Shown here: positions 35,882 to 44,940 of the stretch, piece by piece
Layout of the letters: the number at the start of each line of letters is the position of its first letter
Numbering within the stretch: the stretch's first letter is position 1
From: Mesobacillus jeotgali
Lineage (GTDB): Bacteria > Bacillota > Bacilli > Bacillales > Cytobacillaceae
DNA length: 64,000 nucleotides
Reading direction: 5' to 3'
NCBI RefSeq assembly: GCF_031759225.1
Contig: NZ_CP134494.1
Span: 4,214,501-4,278,500 of the forward strand
Notes under the pieces: model-generated
Told to the model about the DNA's origin: nothing
What the model saw: the letters and a program-made list of their open reading frames with translations, nothing else
Database searches by the model: none
Program-made: the position numbers and the translations under genes

Positions 35882-37194
35882 TCTAATTCTCCTTTTGTGT
35901 GTTTTGATATATTGCTATATATTAAAGAAATATTAAAAAAGTATAAAAAAGCTACTATTTGAGGTGCATCTATATCTTCCGTAACCATCCAAAGAGTAAA
36001 GCTTATAAAATTAAATCCGACAACCTTCCAAATTATTAAATTTTCATTCTTAAATATATGAATTTTTTTATACCAAATAAATAAAGTGATCGATAAAAAA
36101 GCAAATAGTGTAAAAAAACCTAAAGATCCAGTTTTCATTAATACACCTATAAAAGTTGAATGTGAGCCAATTGGTATTGGTATACCAGGCTCCTCAAATT
36201 TTACTCCAGTGCCAATTATAGGGTTTTGATAGAAATATGAAAGTGCTTTCTCGTATACATATCCTCTTAAATCACTCGAACCTTCTCTAGATTGAATAAT
36301 TTGATTCAATAAATTCTCGAATTTACTGAAAAGTATAACAGGTACAAGCAAAACCATGCATAGTAGAACAATTTTTAATAAAAATTTTTTGTTTTTTTTG
36401 CTAAATAAAAAATAAAAAAAGAATAGGCATATCAAAGTTGTGATAATTACTGTTCTAGATAAAGAAAAGACCAATGGTATTGATATAATGACGTACTCAA
36501 AAATCATTTTTATTGATAATCTTTTCCTCTTATTAGTTTTATGATAATAATACGTAAAGGATAAAATAAAACTTGTGGTAATTCCTAAAGCTGTTGGATA
36601 CAAGTTAAATAAACTCAACCGCGGGAATGTTGACCCTAACATATAATCAGTTCTTATTAAATTTATTAATGAAGAAGATTTTATAATATTTGGAGCATTC
36701 GCCAAGAAAAATTGACCAAATAATGAATTGATATAGTATACCTTAAGATCTATCGCATACCATAATATAATTAGAAAAAGTCCCAAATATCCGCTAAATA
36801 GACCAAAGTTCCTTATTGATTTTGACAATTTTCGGAAATAACTCACTTCAAGATTACTATTATAAACTGCTAGAATAATAAAAAAGCCCATTAGCCAAAA
36901 ACTAAAATTATAAAATGAACCTACTACTCGTTGTATAGGCTCGTTAATTGAATTTATCATTAACGATACCCCATAAGTAGCAATAAAAAAGAAGAGCATT
37001 ATAATAGACCACGAAATTCTTAATTCACTCTTCCCTTTTGATAAAAATAATGTTCTAGCCAGAAAATAGAAAGCAAATGCATGGAATATAAATACTTTTA
37101 TTCCCAATAAAGACCATATGGGAATGGAAACAATAGCAATAGTTACCAACTGCATTGGAAAGGTTGGTTTATAGTTATTAGAAAGGGAATACAT
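35878..37194 (-). CDS. Wzy-like polysaccharide polymerase
   Basis: A 438-residue hydrophobic protein with about 11 predicted membrane segments and an extracytoplasmic segment carrying PIIGTGVKFEEPGIPIPIGS followed by HSTFIGVLMKTGSLG near 335-360, which is Wzy/ligase-like. It is the probable polymerase of the second polysaccharide locus and overlaps the Alg14-like gene by 4 bases. Sequence similarity to the first locus polymerase is low, so the two loci should make different polymers. Confidence 0.75.
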   Translation of the reverse strand: MYSLSNNYKPTFPMQLVTIAIVSIPIWSLLGIKVFIFHAFAFYFLARTLFLSKGKSELRISWSIIMLFFFIATYGVSLMINSINEPIQRVVGSFYNFSFWLMGFFIILAVYNSNLEVSYFRKLSKSIRNFGLFSGYLGLFLIILWYAIDLKVYYINSLFGQFFLANAPNIIKSSSLINLIRTDYMLGSTFPRLSLFNLYPTALGITTSFILSFTYYYHKTNKRKRLSIKMIFEYVIISIPLVFSLSRTVIITTLICLFFFYFLFSKKNKKFLLKIVLLCMVLLVPVILFSKFENLLNQIIQSREGSSDLRGYVYEKALSYFYQNPIIGTGVKFEEPGIPIPIGSHSTFIGVLMKTGSLGFFTLFAFLSITLFIWYKKIHIFKNENLIIWKVVGFNFISFTLWMVTEDIDAPQIVAFLYFFNISLIYSNISKHTKGELE

Positions 37195-37196
37195 AA

Positions 37197-38246
37197 TTAC
37201 TCCTTTAATAGTCCTTTTAATTCACTCATTTTTGTAGGAGTCTTTATATTAAAGTCAATGGACTCAAAAAAAATATTATAAAGTTCACCCTTTAAGTTAG
37301 TCATTTTATATAGTGATAAAATTTCATTTTTCCAACCCATCATTATTTTAGGTGTCAATAAAGCTGTAGAATTTATCCCAATTAACTTCGAATCCTTATT
37401 TATTTCGTTATTTAGAATTAATAATTCAATCGGAACTCCTCGTGCATCTATACAATAATTTTTACTTAATTCTTGAATTTCTATGTCTCTTGGGTGGACT
37501 TTTATAATATATTGTGTTTCATATTGAGTCTTAAGAATATCAAAAATCTTTTTCTTCAATATTTTTTTCTCTCTATCTTTAAATGGCTGGTCAATGAATA
37601 TCATTTTTTTATTCTTGTAAATTTCACTAGGGGTATAATTAAAGATTCTATTTAACACGGTAATATCGTAATCATAAAAAAATACATTATCCATTTGGAA
37701 TATATTTTTTTTATTTATTCCAATTGCTCCTTTTGGATAGAAAAATCCAAAAAAATCCACATTTGCTCCGGAGAGTATGTTCCTTCTTGGAAGTGATTTT
37801 GATATAAGATTTCTCATTTTTTCTTTTCTTGTGGAAAAATTAATATAGGTACCTACTCCATCTTCAATGAAAAACACTTCAGGTTTTTCATTAAAACTAT
37901 ATGACCTAGAAAAGAAGTATTTACTAAAGTAACTAAAAGTAAAAAATGATAAACGATTATACTGCTTAAAATTTATTCTTTCTTCCCAGTCCTTTTCTAT
38001 TTTTTGTTTATACTTCTTATGTTTTCTTCGTTCATATAAACTCATATATGAGAGCTTTTTATCCGTGATGAAGTATACATTTTCAAAAAGATTCTCTTTT
38101 TTTATGTTGTGATATATCTCTTCAGAGTTGGGAAAATGATCAGAAATATATATATCATTAGAGAACCCTTTATAATGATTTTTAATAAGATGGTAACTTA
38201 ATATAATGTGATATGGGGTACAACATACAAATGCATTTTTTTTCAT
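37197..38246 (-). CDS. GT52-like (sialyltransferase-type) glycosyltransferase
   Basis: About 349 residues. KNAFVCCTPYHIILSYHLI at the N-terminus recalls family GT52. All three motifs of bacterial GT-B sialyltransferases appear in order: FIEDGVGTYINF near 150 (D/E-D/E-G), IIKVHPRDIEI near 265 (HP) and GINSTALLTPKI near 305 (S/T). A CMP-activated ulosonic acid is therefore a credible donor, and the window encodes a predicted CMP-legionaminic acid pathway. The ATG at 38246 with GGAG 8 bases upstream is chosen over an upstream start at 38327 that would overlap the flippase. Confidence 0.65.
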   Translation of the reverse strand: MKKNAFVCCTPYHIILSYHLIKNHYKGFSNDIYISDHFPNSEEIYHNIKKENLFENVYFITDKKLSYMSLYERRKHKKYKQKIEKDWEERINFKQYNRLSFFTFSYFSKYFFSRSYSFNEKPEVFFIEDGVGTYINFSTRKEKMRNLISKSLPRRNILSGANVDFFGFFYPKGAIGINKKNIFQMDNVFFYDYDITVLNRIFNYTPSEIYKNKKMIFIDQPFKDREKKILKKKIFDILKTQYETQYIIKVHPRDIEIQELSKNYCIDARGVPIELLILNNEINKDSKLIGINSTALLTPKIMMGWKNEILSLYKMTNLKGELYNIFFESIDFNIKTPTKMSELKGLLKE

Positions 38247-38247
38247 A

Positions 38248-39489
38248 TTAATACTCCAATTTACTATATTTCTTTCTAATACCAAACAAAAGAGCAAAAG
38301 AAAGGATGCCAGATATGGTTGCACCATTTATACCAATAGTAGGAATCAAAATAATATTGCCAAATATAGAGACTACTGAACTTATCACCGTCGTAAATAA
38401 GATTTTTCTTTCCTTATTTTGTGCGTATAATTCATAATGTGACAATTGAGCAAAAATAATAAAAACCATTTGTATTAACATTAAATAAAACAGCGGTTCA
38501 CTATCTACTAGTTTGGAATCCTTTATAATAATCAAAGACACTTTCATAGCTATAGTTGCAAATATGGCCAACGATACCATCGATAGGATACTTAACTTAT
38601 ACATTCGTTTTATTAAGGTTTGATATTCCTTTATTTTTCCATTCGCAAAATACTCAACTGCCTTTGGGTATAGAAACATACCTACACTTGTAAACACAAA
38701 TACCGGAAGGATATTAGAAATATTATAAAAGAAAGTATAAATCCCTAGTTGTTCCTTACCTAAAAAATAGTTAATGATAAATCTATCAAAGAATTCTATT
38801 ATTTTTAAGAAAATAGTAGAAATAAAAAAAGGAATAGAAGCCTTTATACCTTTTTTTATTAAATCAAAATTCAAGCTGGATAACTTTAGAATTTGAAAAT
38901 CACGATAAATTCTCGAGAATAAATAAAATGATAGGAATAAAGATAGTGACGATCCAATTAACCAACAGTATAAAACAAATTCAATATTCCTAGCATTCTC
39001 TAGAAACACTAGGAATATTATTGCAATAATCCCCCACATCCCACTTCTAGAAAATAATAGAAAGTTAGCTGTTAAAGGGCGGCCAAAAATGATGAATAAA
39101 CGATATAGCTCCTGAGATAAATGTTCTATGAAAAGCAGGACGGTAAATAGAATTAGAATTTTAAGATCCCAATGTAATAAAGCATGAATAAAAAGCATAG
39201 AAATTAATATAATAAAATAGATAAAAATATAAAATAAAAATTGATTAAATAATATTTCATTTAAATTCTTTTTATCTTTTAATATCACTCTATTTGCAAA
39301 CATATAAAAATCAAATCCAACTAGAATAACACCCAGAATAATTGAAGTATTCACTAAAGAATAGGTGCCTAGTTCTTCGATGCTAATATACTGAGCAATA
39401 ATAAATGTTAATAAAAATCTCGAACCAATAGTTAGTCCTCGAAGAAAAATATTAATTAAACTATTCAATTTCATCTTTTTAATATGCAT
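38248..39489 (-). CDS. Polysaccharide flippase (Wzx-like), second locus
   Basis: A 413-residue protein with about 12 predicted helices, MOP-superfamily type: SRFLLTFIIAQYISIEELGT near 21 and FDRFIINYFLGKEQLGIYTF near 233. It should export lipid-linked repeat units of the second polymer. It overlaps the end of the initiating-transferase gene by 11 bases and touches the GT52-like gene. Confidence 0.8.
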   Translation of the reverse strand: MHIKKMKLNSLINIFLRGLTIGSRFLLTFIIAQYISIEELGTYSLVNTSIILGVILVGFDFYMFANRVILKDKKNLNEILFNQFLFYIFIYFIILISMLFIHALLHWDLKILILFTVLLFIEHLSQELYRLFIIFGRPLTANFLLFSRSGMWGIIAIIFLVFLENARNIEFVLYCWLIGSSLSLFLSFYLFSRIYRDFQILKLSSLNFDLIKKGIKASIPFFISTIFLKIIEFFDRFIINYFLGKEQLGIYTFFYNISNILPVFVFTSVGMFLYPKAVEYFANGKIKEYQTLIKRMYKLSILSMVSLAIFATIAMKVSLIIIKDSKLVDSEPLFYLMLIQMVFIIFAQLSHYELYAQNKERKILFTTVISSVVSIFGNIILIPTIGINGATISGILSFALLFGIRKKYSKLEY

Positions 39490-40150
39490 CCTTTGAACCT
39501 AAAAGAACTAGGACAGTTTTAAAGAGAATTTTTAAATCAAATAATATAGAACGTTTTTCAATATACTTAATATCTAATTCAACCATTTGATGAAATCCAA
39601 GACTATTTCGACCGCTAACCTGCCATAATCCTGTACACCCTGGTGTAACCAATAAGCGCTGTCTATCATATTTTGAATACATCTCGACTTCTCTTGGAAG
39701 CGGGGGCCTAGGGCCTACTAGACTCATTTCACCTTTCAATACATTGAATAATTGTGGGAGCTCATCAATGCTTGTTTTCCTGATGAAGCGCCCAATCTTC
39801 GTTACCCGTGGGTCTTCTTTCATCTTGAACATTGCTCCAGATACTTCATTATATTTGAGCAGTTCATTTAGTTTTTCTTCGGCATCCGAGACCATTGACC
39901 GGAATTTGAACATTTTAAATTCTTTCCCGTTTAGGCCAACTCTTTTTTGCGTAAAGAATATAGGTCCCTTAGGATCTTCTATTTTTATTAAAACGGCGAC
40001 TATTATGAACAAAAAGCTTAAAATGAGTATTCCTGTGGATGCGCCAACAATGTCTATTAATCTTTTACTATATAAATAGAAAACAGATTCTTCTTTAACG
40101 GCACATTGATCCTCTGAATAAGAGTATTCTTTTTGAATAAAATTGGACAT
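39479..40150 (-). CDS. Initiating undecaprenyl-phosphate sugar transferase (TuaA/EpsL-like)
   Basis: About 223 residues. A membrane hairpin (about 30-55) is followed by the bacterial sugar transferase domain: IFFTQKRVGLNGKEFKMFKF, KTSIDELPQLFNVLKGEMSL, VGPRPPLP and TPGCTGLWQVSGRN. It starts each repeat unit by placing a sugar phosphate on undecaprenyl phosphate. The ATG at 40150 follows GAAGGAAGGG at suitable distance and is preferred to 40195, which would overlap gtaB. The first polymer locus has no such gene, so this enzyme may serve both. Confidence 0.88.
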   Translation of the reverse strand: MSNFIQKEYSYSEDQCAVKEESVFYLYSKRLIDIVGASTGILILSFLFIIVAVLIKIEDPKGPIFFTQKRVGLNGKEFKMFKFRSMVSDAEEKLNELLKYNEVSGAMFKMKEDPRVTKIGRFIRKTSIDELPQLFNVLKGEMSLVGPRPPLPREVEMYSKYDRQRLLVTPGCTGLWQVSGRNSLGFHQMVELDIKYIEKRSILFDLKILFKTVLVLLGSKDAY

Positions 40151-40169
40151 TAGTAACCCTTCCTTCACT

Positions 40170-41063
40170 TTATAGCTTTGCCAGATCTTTGTCATAAATG
40201 GAAACTAGTTCTTTTAAGTACTCCATTACATCATGCTGCAGATCTTCATGCTGTAAAGCAAACTCAATCGTGGTCTTGATAAAGCCAATCTTTTCACCAA
40301 CATCATATCGTTTACCTTCAAAATCATAAGCAAATACTCTTTGAATCTGGTTAAGCTGCTGGATGGCATCGGTCAACTGAATTTCTCCGCCTGCTCCTTT
40401 TTCCTGCTTGTCCAGGAACATAAAAATTTCCGGAGTCAGAATGTAACGGCCCATGATGGCAAGATTGGATGGTGCTGTTCCTTGTGCAGGCTTCTCTACG
40501 AAGTTATTTACCTGATAACGGCGCCCTTCTTGTGATAACGGATCAATAATTCCATAACGGTGCGTCTCATCATCAGGAACCGTCTGTACACCAATGACGG
40601 AAGACAGGGTTTCTTCATATTGATTAATTAGTTGTTTTAATCCTGGTGTATTGCTTTGAACGATATCATCGCCCAGCAATACAGCGAACGGCTCGTCACC
40701 AATAAAATTCCGCGCGCACCAGACAGCATGCCCGAGTCCTTTTGGTTCTTTCTGTCTTATGTAGTGAATATCTGCCAGGTTTGTAGAGTAGCGGACTCTT
40801 TCAAGCAAGTCCAGCTTGCCTTTTTCCTGTAAATTCTGTTCCAGTTCAGGTGCAAAATCGAAATGGTCCTCAATCGCGCGCTTTCCCTTCCCTGTGACAA
40901 TGATAATGTCTTCTATTCCTGATTCAATTGCTTCCTCTACTATGTATTGAATGGTCGGCTTGTCGACGATTGGCAGCATTTCCTTTGGCATTGCTTTTGT
41001 TGCTGGTAAAAATCTAGTTCCTAGTCCAGCGGCGGGTATAATGGCTTTTCTTACCTTTTTCAT
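40170..41063 (-). CDS. gtaB: UTP-glucose-1-phosphate uridylyltransferase (copy 2)
   Basis: A 297-residue GtaB with [43 protein letters not shown] near 130 and NFVEKPAQG near 190. GGGGGA stands before the ATG. It is a paralogue of the gene at 17087-17962, clearly related but with many substitutions, so it is not a recent duplication. It supplies UDP-glucose within the second locus, next to the initiating transferase. Confidence 0.9.
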   Translation of the reverse strand: MKKVRKAIIPAAGLGTRFLPATKAMPKEMLPIVDKPTIQYIVEEAIESGIEDIIIVTGKGKRAIEDHFDFAPELEQNLQEKGKLDLLERVRYSTNLADIHYIRQKEPKGLGHAVWCARNFIGDEPFAVLLGDDIVQSNTPGLKQLINQYEETLSSVIGVQTVPDDETHRYGIIDPLSQEGRRYQVNNFVEKPAQGTAPSNLAIMGRYILTPEIFMFLDKQEKGAGGEIQLTDAIQQLNQIQRVFAYDFEGKRYDVGEKIGFIKTTIEFALQHEDLQHDVMEYLKELVSIYDKDLAKL

Positions 41064-41137
41064 GTAATTTCCCCCATAACTATTTTGATTTCCTAAATTT
41101 CGCTTTTAACGACTAAAGCGTGATGGCCAAAAAATAA

Positions 41138-41185
41138 ATATCTAATGAAAACACACATGTCTTTACATGCACTTTCATTAGATAT
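41138..41185. repeat. Long inverted repeat upstream of gtaB copy 2
   Basis: Two perfect 13-base arms (ATATCTAATGAAA and its complement) enclose a 22-base centre that itself contains ATGT-cttt-ACAT. It lies 75 bases upstream of gtaB, where an operator, an RNA hairpin or a weak terminator (T run at 41192) would fit. Confidence 0.6.
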
Positions 41186-41227
41186 CTAATTGTTTTTTAA
41201 AAATTAGTTAAATTTTGGGCATCCAAC

Positions 41228-41345
41228 CCACCCTCACACCACACTATCGATAACCGAAGTATCTAAGGAGTACATCATTGTATCCCACAGCATGGCCGAG
41301 TGCCTCCGTGGGTAACGGACAGGAGACATCGCCGGTCAGAAGTAC
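41228..41345. other. Structured, GC-richer insert of unknown nature
   Basis: This stretch is visibly richer in G and C than its surroundings and contains nested pairings (CCCAC with GTGGG; GTCAG with CTGAC). On the minus strand it could also be read as the tail LLTGDVSCPLPTEALGHAVG followed by YNDVLLRYFGYR and a stop. I cannot tell whether it is a structured RNA, an intergenic repeat or a gene relic. With the inverted repeat it fills the 330-base gap between gtaB and ywqE. Confidence 0.35.
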
Positions 41346-41393
41346 TGACAAATATGTATATTAACTCTGGGTGGCCTGGTAGTTTTATTCTCC

Positions 41394-42158
41394 TTAAAAT
41401 ATTCCGAGGAATTTTTTCTTCTTGATTGGCTCGGGAGTATCTCTGTATACATTTTGGTTATGAATAAGCAGCTCAGCGTTTTCCTGGAAAAGGTAAACGA
41501 AGTCCACTCCATATTTCGCATGTATTAAGTCCATGGTTTCTTGCATCTTAAAGCCACGTGTATCGATATTATGAGCGTCTGAAGCGATGAAGTGTGTCAA
41601 ATTGGCTTCGATTAGCTGAAAGGAAAAGTTCTTGATTCTTTTCCCAAAATAACCACTTAAGCTGGAAGCCGTGACTTGAGATAATGCGCCTTTTTTCACA
41701 AGGTTATAAAAAACATCGGGGCGTTCGATGATTTCCTGGTTTCTCTCTGGATGTACAATAATGGGGATGATCCCTTTTAATTGCAATTCGAATACTAGCT
41801 TTTCTGTATATCTCGGAACGTGTCCGGATGGCAGCTCGATGAATAGGTATTGAGAATGGTTCAATGGCAGGATTTCACCTTTCTCTAAATCCTCGACAAT
41901 TTCTCCGTAAATCCTTACTTCCTGACCAGGAAGAATAGCCAAAGGAATTCTTTCATCCTGAAGCTTCCCATTTAAATCTAGTACCCTCTCAATGATTGAA
42001 TCTCTATTGTTGTCGTATTTGCTATTTTTATGGTGAGGAGTGGCGATGATGGTATGAATTCCTTCATTTACCGCTTTACGAGCCATCTCGATGCTGTCAT
42101 TTATACATGATGATCCATCGTCAATTCCGGGTAATATGTGACAATGTATGTCAATCAT
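41394..42158 (-). CDS. ywqE: PHP-family tyrosine-protein phosphatase (YwqE/CpsB-like)
   Basis: A 254-residue metal-dependent phosphatase: IDIHCHILPGIDDGSSCIND at the N-terminus, IIATPHHKNSKYDN near 38, IVHPERNQEII near 135, and ASDAHNIDTRGF near 192, the metal ligands of the PHP fold. It dephosphorylates the BY-kinase encoded upstream and so controls polysaccharide assembly. It is separated from that gene by 131 bases. Confidence 0.88.
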   Translation of the reverse strand: MIDIHCHILPGIDDGSSCINDSIEMARKAVNEGIHTIIATPHHKNSKYDNNRDSIIERVLDLNGKLQDERIPLAILPGQEVRIYGEIVEDLEKGEILPLNHSQYLFIELPSGHVPRYTEKLVFELQLKGIIPIIVHPERNQEIIERPDVFYNLVKKGALSQVTASSLSGYFGKRIKNFSFQLIEANLTHFIASDAHNIDTRGFKMQETMDLIHAKYGVDFVYLFQENAELLIHNQNVYRDTPEPIKKKKFLGIF

Positions 42159-42289
42159 CGACCAATCTCCTTCCAGTAAATTGTTAAATTAATAGGACTT
42201 TCTTATCGTACCATATTTACCCTCTACGGTAAACGGGGGGAATTTGTCGAATACCGTCGTTTTGTCATGTTATTTTTTACCATAAATGT

Positions 42290-42994
42290 CTATTTTACAC
42301 CGTAATAGTAGTATTGGGCGGAATTATCGATCTTCTTATTATTCAATACCACACCCATTAGCTTTGCCTTTGCTGATGTTAAAAGTTCTTTTGATTTCAT
42401 GGCCTGTTCGATTTCTGTCGTTTCACTTCCGACCACTAAAATAGTACCTTCACACTGATTCGCCAAAATTTGTGCATCGGTTACCGCTAGGACAGGTGGC
42501 GTATCAAATAATATGAAATCATAGTCTTTCTGGGCATTGTCCAGGAATGCCTTCATTGCTCTCGATCCCAACAATTCAGAAGGGTTAGGCGGAATCGGAC
42601 CACTTGGAAGAACTAACAGGTTTGCCACATCGGTTAGCTTGACTGCCTCTGATAACGGCATTTGATTCGTAAGTACACTTGTAAGGCCGGTTGTATTTGT
42701 AAGATTGAATGTATAATGAACAGTTGGCTTTCTTAAATCCGCGTCGACAAGCAGTACGGATTTCCCCTGCTGTGCAAACACAACGGCAAGATTGGCCACG
42801 GTAGTTGATTTTCCTTCACCAGGTCCTGAGGAAGTCACCATTAATGTACTGACTTCTTGATCGACAGATGAGAACTGTATATTTGTCCTGATTGTCCGAT
42901 ACTGTTCTGAAATTGGCGACTTCGGATCATTCTTGGTAACCAGCTTCCGTTTATTGTCCAAAATCATTTTCTTTGTTTTTTTATTTATTGGCAT
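42290..42994 (-). CDS. ywqD: Bacterial tyrosine kinase (YwqD/CpsD-like)
   Basis: A 234-residue BY-kinase: TSSGPGEGKSTTVANLA (Walker A) near 55, SVLLVDADLRKP (Walker A') near 80, FILFDTPPVLAV (Walker B) near 160, and a C-terminal tyrosine cluster YYYYG for autophosphorylation. It works with the membrane activator encoded 9 bases upstream. In B. subtilis YwqD also phosphorylates UDP-glucose dehydrogenases, and a matching ugd lies in the same region. Confidence 0.9.
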   Translation of the reverse strand: MPINKKTKKMILDNKRKLVTKNDPKSPISEQYRTIRTNIQFSSVDQEVSTLMVTSSGPGEGKSTTVANLAVVFAQQGKSVLLVDADLRKPTVHYTFNLTNTTGLTSVLTNQMPLSEAVKLTDVANLLVLPSGPIPPNPSELLGSRAMKAFLDNAQKDYDFILFDTPPVLAVTDAQILANQCEGTILVVGSETTEIEQAMKSKELLTSAKAKLMGVVLNNKKIDNSAQYYYYGVK

Positions 42995-43003
42995 GTCCTC
43001 ACC

Positions 43004-43723
43004 TCAAATTCTCGCTTTTCTTTCTGTACGTTTTTCCATATCCCTCGTATCAGATATTGTTGTAATAGCCCCTAAAACTGGAAGTTCCAGGATCTTCTCG
43101 ATATCCTGTTCAGTCTTGATTGTATTATCAAAGTATTCTAATAGAAATGCCAGTCCCACCCCTGCCATTAAGCCGACGACTAAAGCAATCGCAATATTTA
43201 ACAGCGGTTTTGGCTTTATCGGAGATTGCTTTTCTCCTACAGTGGCTTTTGCGAGAATGCTGACATTGTCAACATTCATAATGTTCGAGATTTCCCTGGT
43301 GAAGATTTCAGCTGTTTTGTTGGCAATTTCAGCCGCCTGGTTAGCATTAGGATCTTGGACAGAAATATTGACAACCTGTGAATTCTTTTCACTTGCAACA
43401 TTGATTTTTCCGTTTAATTCAGCCGTTGTCATATTAAGATCTAATTCATTAATCACTAGATCAAGAATAGCCGGGCTTTTAATAATGACGTTATATGTAT
43501 TAATTAATTGCAGATTCGTTTGCACTTCGTTGTAGTTATACATACTTTGTTCATTTTTGGACTGGTTTACCAATAGCTGTGTTGAAGCCTGGTAGATTGG
43601 AGTTAGTAGAAAGTAACTGATGATTCCACTTACCAGTATGGCCAATAGAGTAATAGTCAAAATAAGATTCATTCTTTTTCTCAGCGTTTGCAACAACTCT
43701 TTTAAACTAATTGTTTCTTCCAT
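43004..43723 (-). CDS. ywqC: Wzz-type polysaccharide co-polymerase / kinase activator (YwqC-like)
   Basis: About 239 residues with membrane helices near 20-40 and 175-195 and a Wzz domain between them (LTPIYQASTQLLVNQS near 48, NISVQDPNANQAAEIAN near 110, PIKPKPLLNIAIALVVGLMA before the second helix). The cytoplasmic C-terminal tail activates the adjacent kinase. GGAGG 5 bases before the ATG at 43723 supports this start over 43762. Confidence 0.88.
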   Translation of the reverse strand: MEETISLKELLQTLRKRMNLILTITLLAILVSGIISYFLLTPIYQASTQLLVNQSKNEQSMYNYNEVQTNLQLINTYNVIIKSPAILDLVINELDLNMTTAELNGKINVASEKNSQVVNISVQDPNANQAAEIANKTAEIFTREISNIMNVDNVSILAKATVGEKQSPIKPKPLLNIAIALVVGLMAGVGLAFLLEYFDNTIKTEQDIEKILELPVLGAITTISDTRDMEKRTERKARI

Positions 43724-43954
43724 ATTCTCCTCCACTGTATCTGAAAAATTAATTAGAACCATAACACATATTGTTGTAAAATTTGACGTTTATTGTCATA
43801 ATTTTAATAAGCTTGTAATTTTTCTTCCTTATCCTTTCATTATTTAACAATATTTTTCAGGTAATTGGAAGAAAAACTTTGCTATTGGAAATATTTATAT
43901 GTTTTTGTTTTACTAATATTGGGTATGTGAATCTCTTTTTTGGAGGATGAATGA

Positions 43955-44740
43955 ATGAAAGCTTTTTTAACAACCATTCTCGCAGTACTTTGCGCAGTTG
44001 TAGTAATATGGGGTAATTTGCACTGGAATGAAAAAAATGTTTTGTCTGGCAGTAAGAGGCTAGAGCAACCGACAAATACTGACTCAGAAACAACACAAAC
44101 CGAGTCTAGCGGCTTTGAAGAATTAATAAAACTCACCGGTAATTGGCCTGCTGAATCTCAAGAAACCTTCAAAAGCGCTTTAGAAGACAATAGGCCATTT
44201 AAAATTTTGATCATTGGTTCTGAAGCAATCGGCCCAGAAGGAATTGGCTGGGCATCTTTAACAAAGAATAATATTATGGAAGCTTACGGCTCTGATTTTG
44301 TATCTGTTGAAATCTTTGATTACCCTGACAGTACAAAGCAATTTGCTCAAGAAGGGGTGTCTAAGCTTGCAGAGGCAAAGGCTGATATCATCCTTTTTGA
44401 ACCATTTACTTTGACAGATAATGATGAGCTTAAAATCGAAGATTCGATTGGTTATATAGAACAAATCATGGATGGCGTAAAAGAAGCTAATCCCCAAACT
44501 GTGTTTATACTTCAGCCGCCCAATCCAATTTTTGGCCCAAGATATTACGCAACACAGGTTGAAGGGTTAAGGGAATTTGCCGAGACAAAGGAAATTGAAT
44601 ATCTCGATCATTGGGATGCGTGGCCGGACACTTCCAGTGAGGAGATAAAAAAATATGTAGAGGACAGCACCAATCTCCCTACTGCTGAAGGCCATCAATT
44701 GTGGAGTGAATTTATCTCTAATTATTTCATCAAAAAATAA
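43955..44740 (+). CDS. Exported SGNH/GDSL-hydrolase-like protein
   Basis: A 261-residue protein with an N-terminal signal anchor (about 3-22), a Ser/Thr/Glu-rich linker (about 35-55) and an SGNH-like domain: KILIIGSEAIGPEGIGWASL near 88 (nucleophile serine of block I), FILQPPNPIFGPRYYATQVE near 190, and LPTAEGHQLWSEF near 245 (block V His). The usual Asp before the His is not obvious, so activity is uncertain. It is divergent from the ywqCDE operon; relatives beside capsule loci often de-esterify or acetylate surface glycans. TTGGAGG precedes the ATG. Confidence 0.7.
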   Translation: MKAFLTTILAVLCAVVVIWGNLHWNEKNVLSGSKRLEQPTNTDSETTQTESSGFEELIKLTGNWPAESQETFKSALEDNRPFKILIIGSEAIGPEGIGWASLTKNNIMEAYGSDFVSVEIFDYPDSTKQFAQEGVSKLAEAKADIILFEPFTLTDNDELKIEDSIGYIEQIMDGVKEANPQTVFILQPPNPIFGPRYYATQVEGLREFAETKEIEYLDHWDAWPDTSSEEIKKYVEDSTNLPTAEGHQLWSEFISNYFIKK

Positions 44741-44748
44741 TTTACTTA

Positions 44749-44775
44749 ATGCATCCATTTTGGATGCATTTTTCA
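44749..44775 (+). terminator. Terminator after the SGNH-like gene
   Basis: ATGCATCCA pairs with TGGATGCAT over a short loop, followed by TTTTTCATTT. Confidence 0.8.
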
Positions 44776-44828
44776 TTTATACACATAGGCATAAAGAAGC
44801 ATTGCATTTTTCCAGAAAGAATTCTATT

Positions 44829-44854
44829 TACATCGATAGATTAACAGCCGATAA
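44829..44854 (+). promoter_or_regulatory. Sigma-D-like promoter for the LytD-like gene
   Basis: TACA (44829-44832), 14 bases, then GCCGATAA (44847-44854): 10 of 12 sigma-D consensus bases. The leader to the ATG at 44941 is about 80 bases. B. subtilis lytD is a known sigma-D gene. Confidence 0.55.
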
Positions 44855-44940
44855 GAATGATAGATGGACATATTGGTATAAGGCCATTAACTTTCCCCTG
44901 TTGCATACCACGGACATACTATCAGATCGGGAGTGAATAA

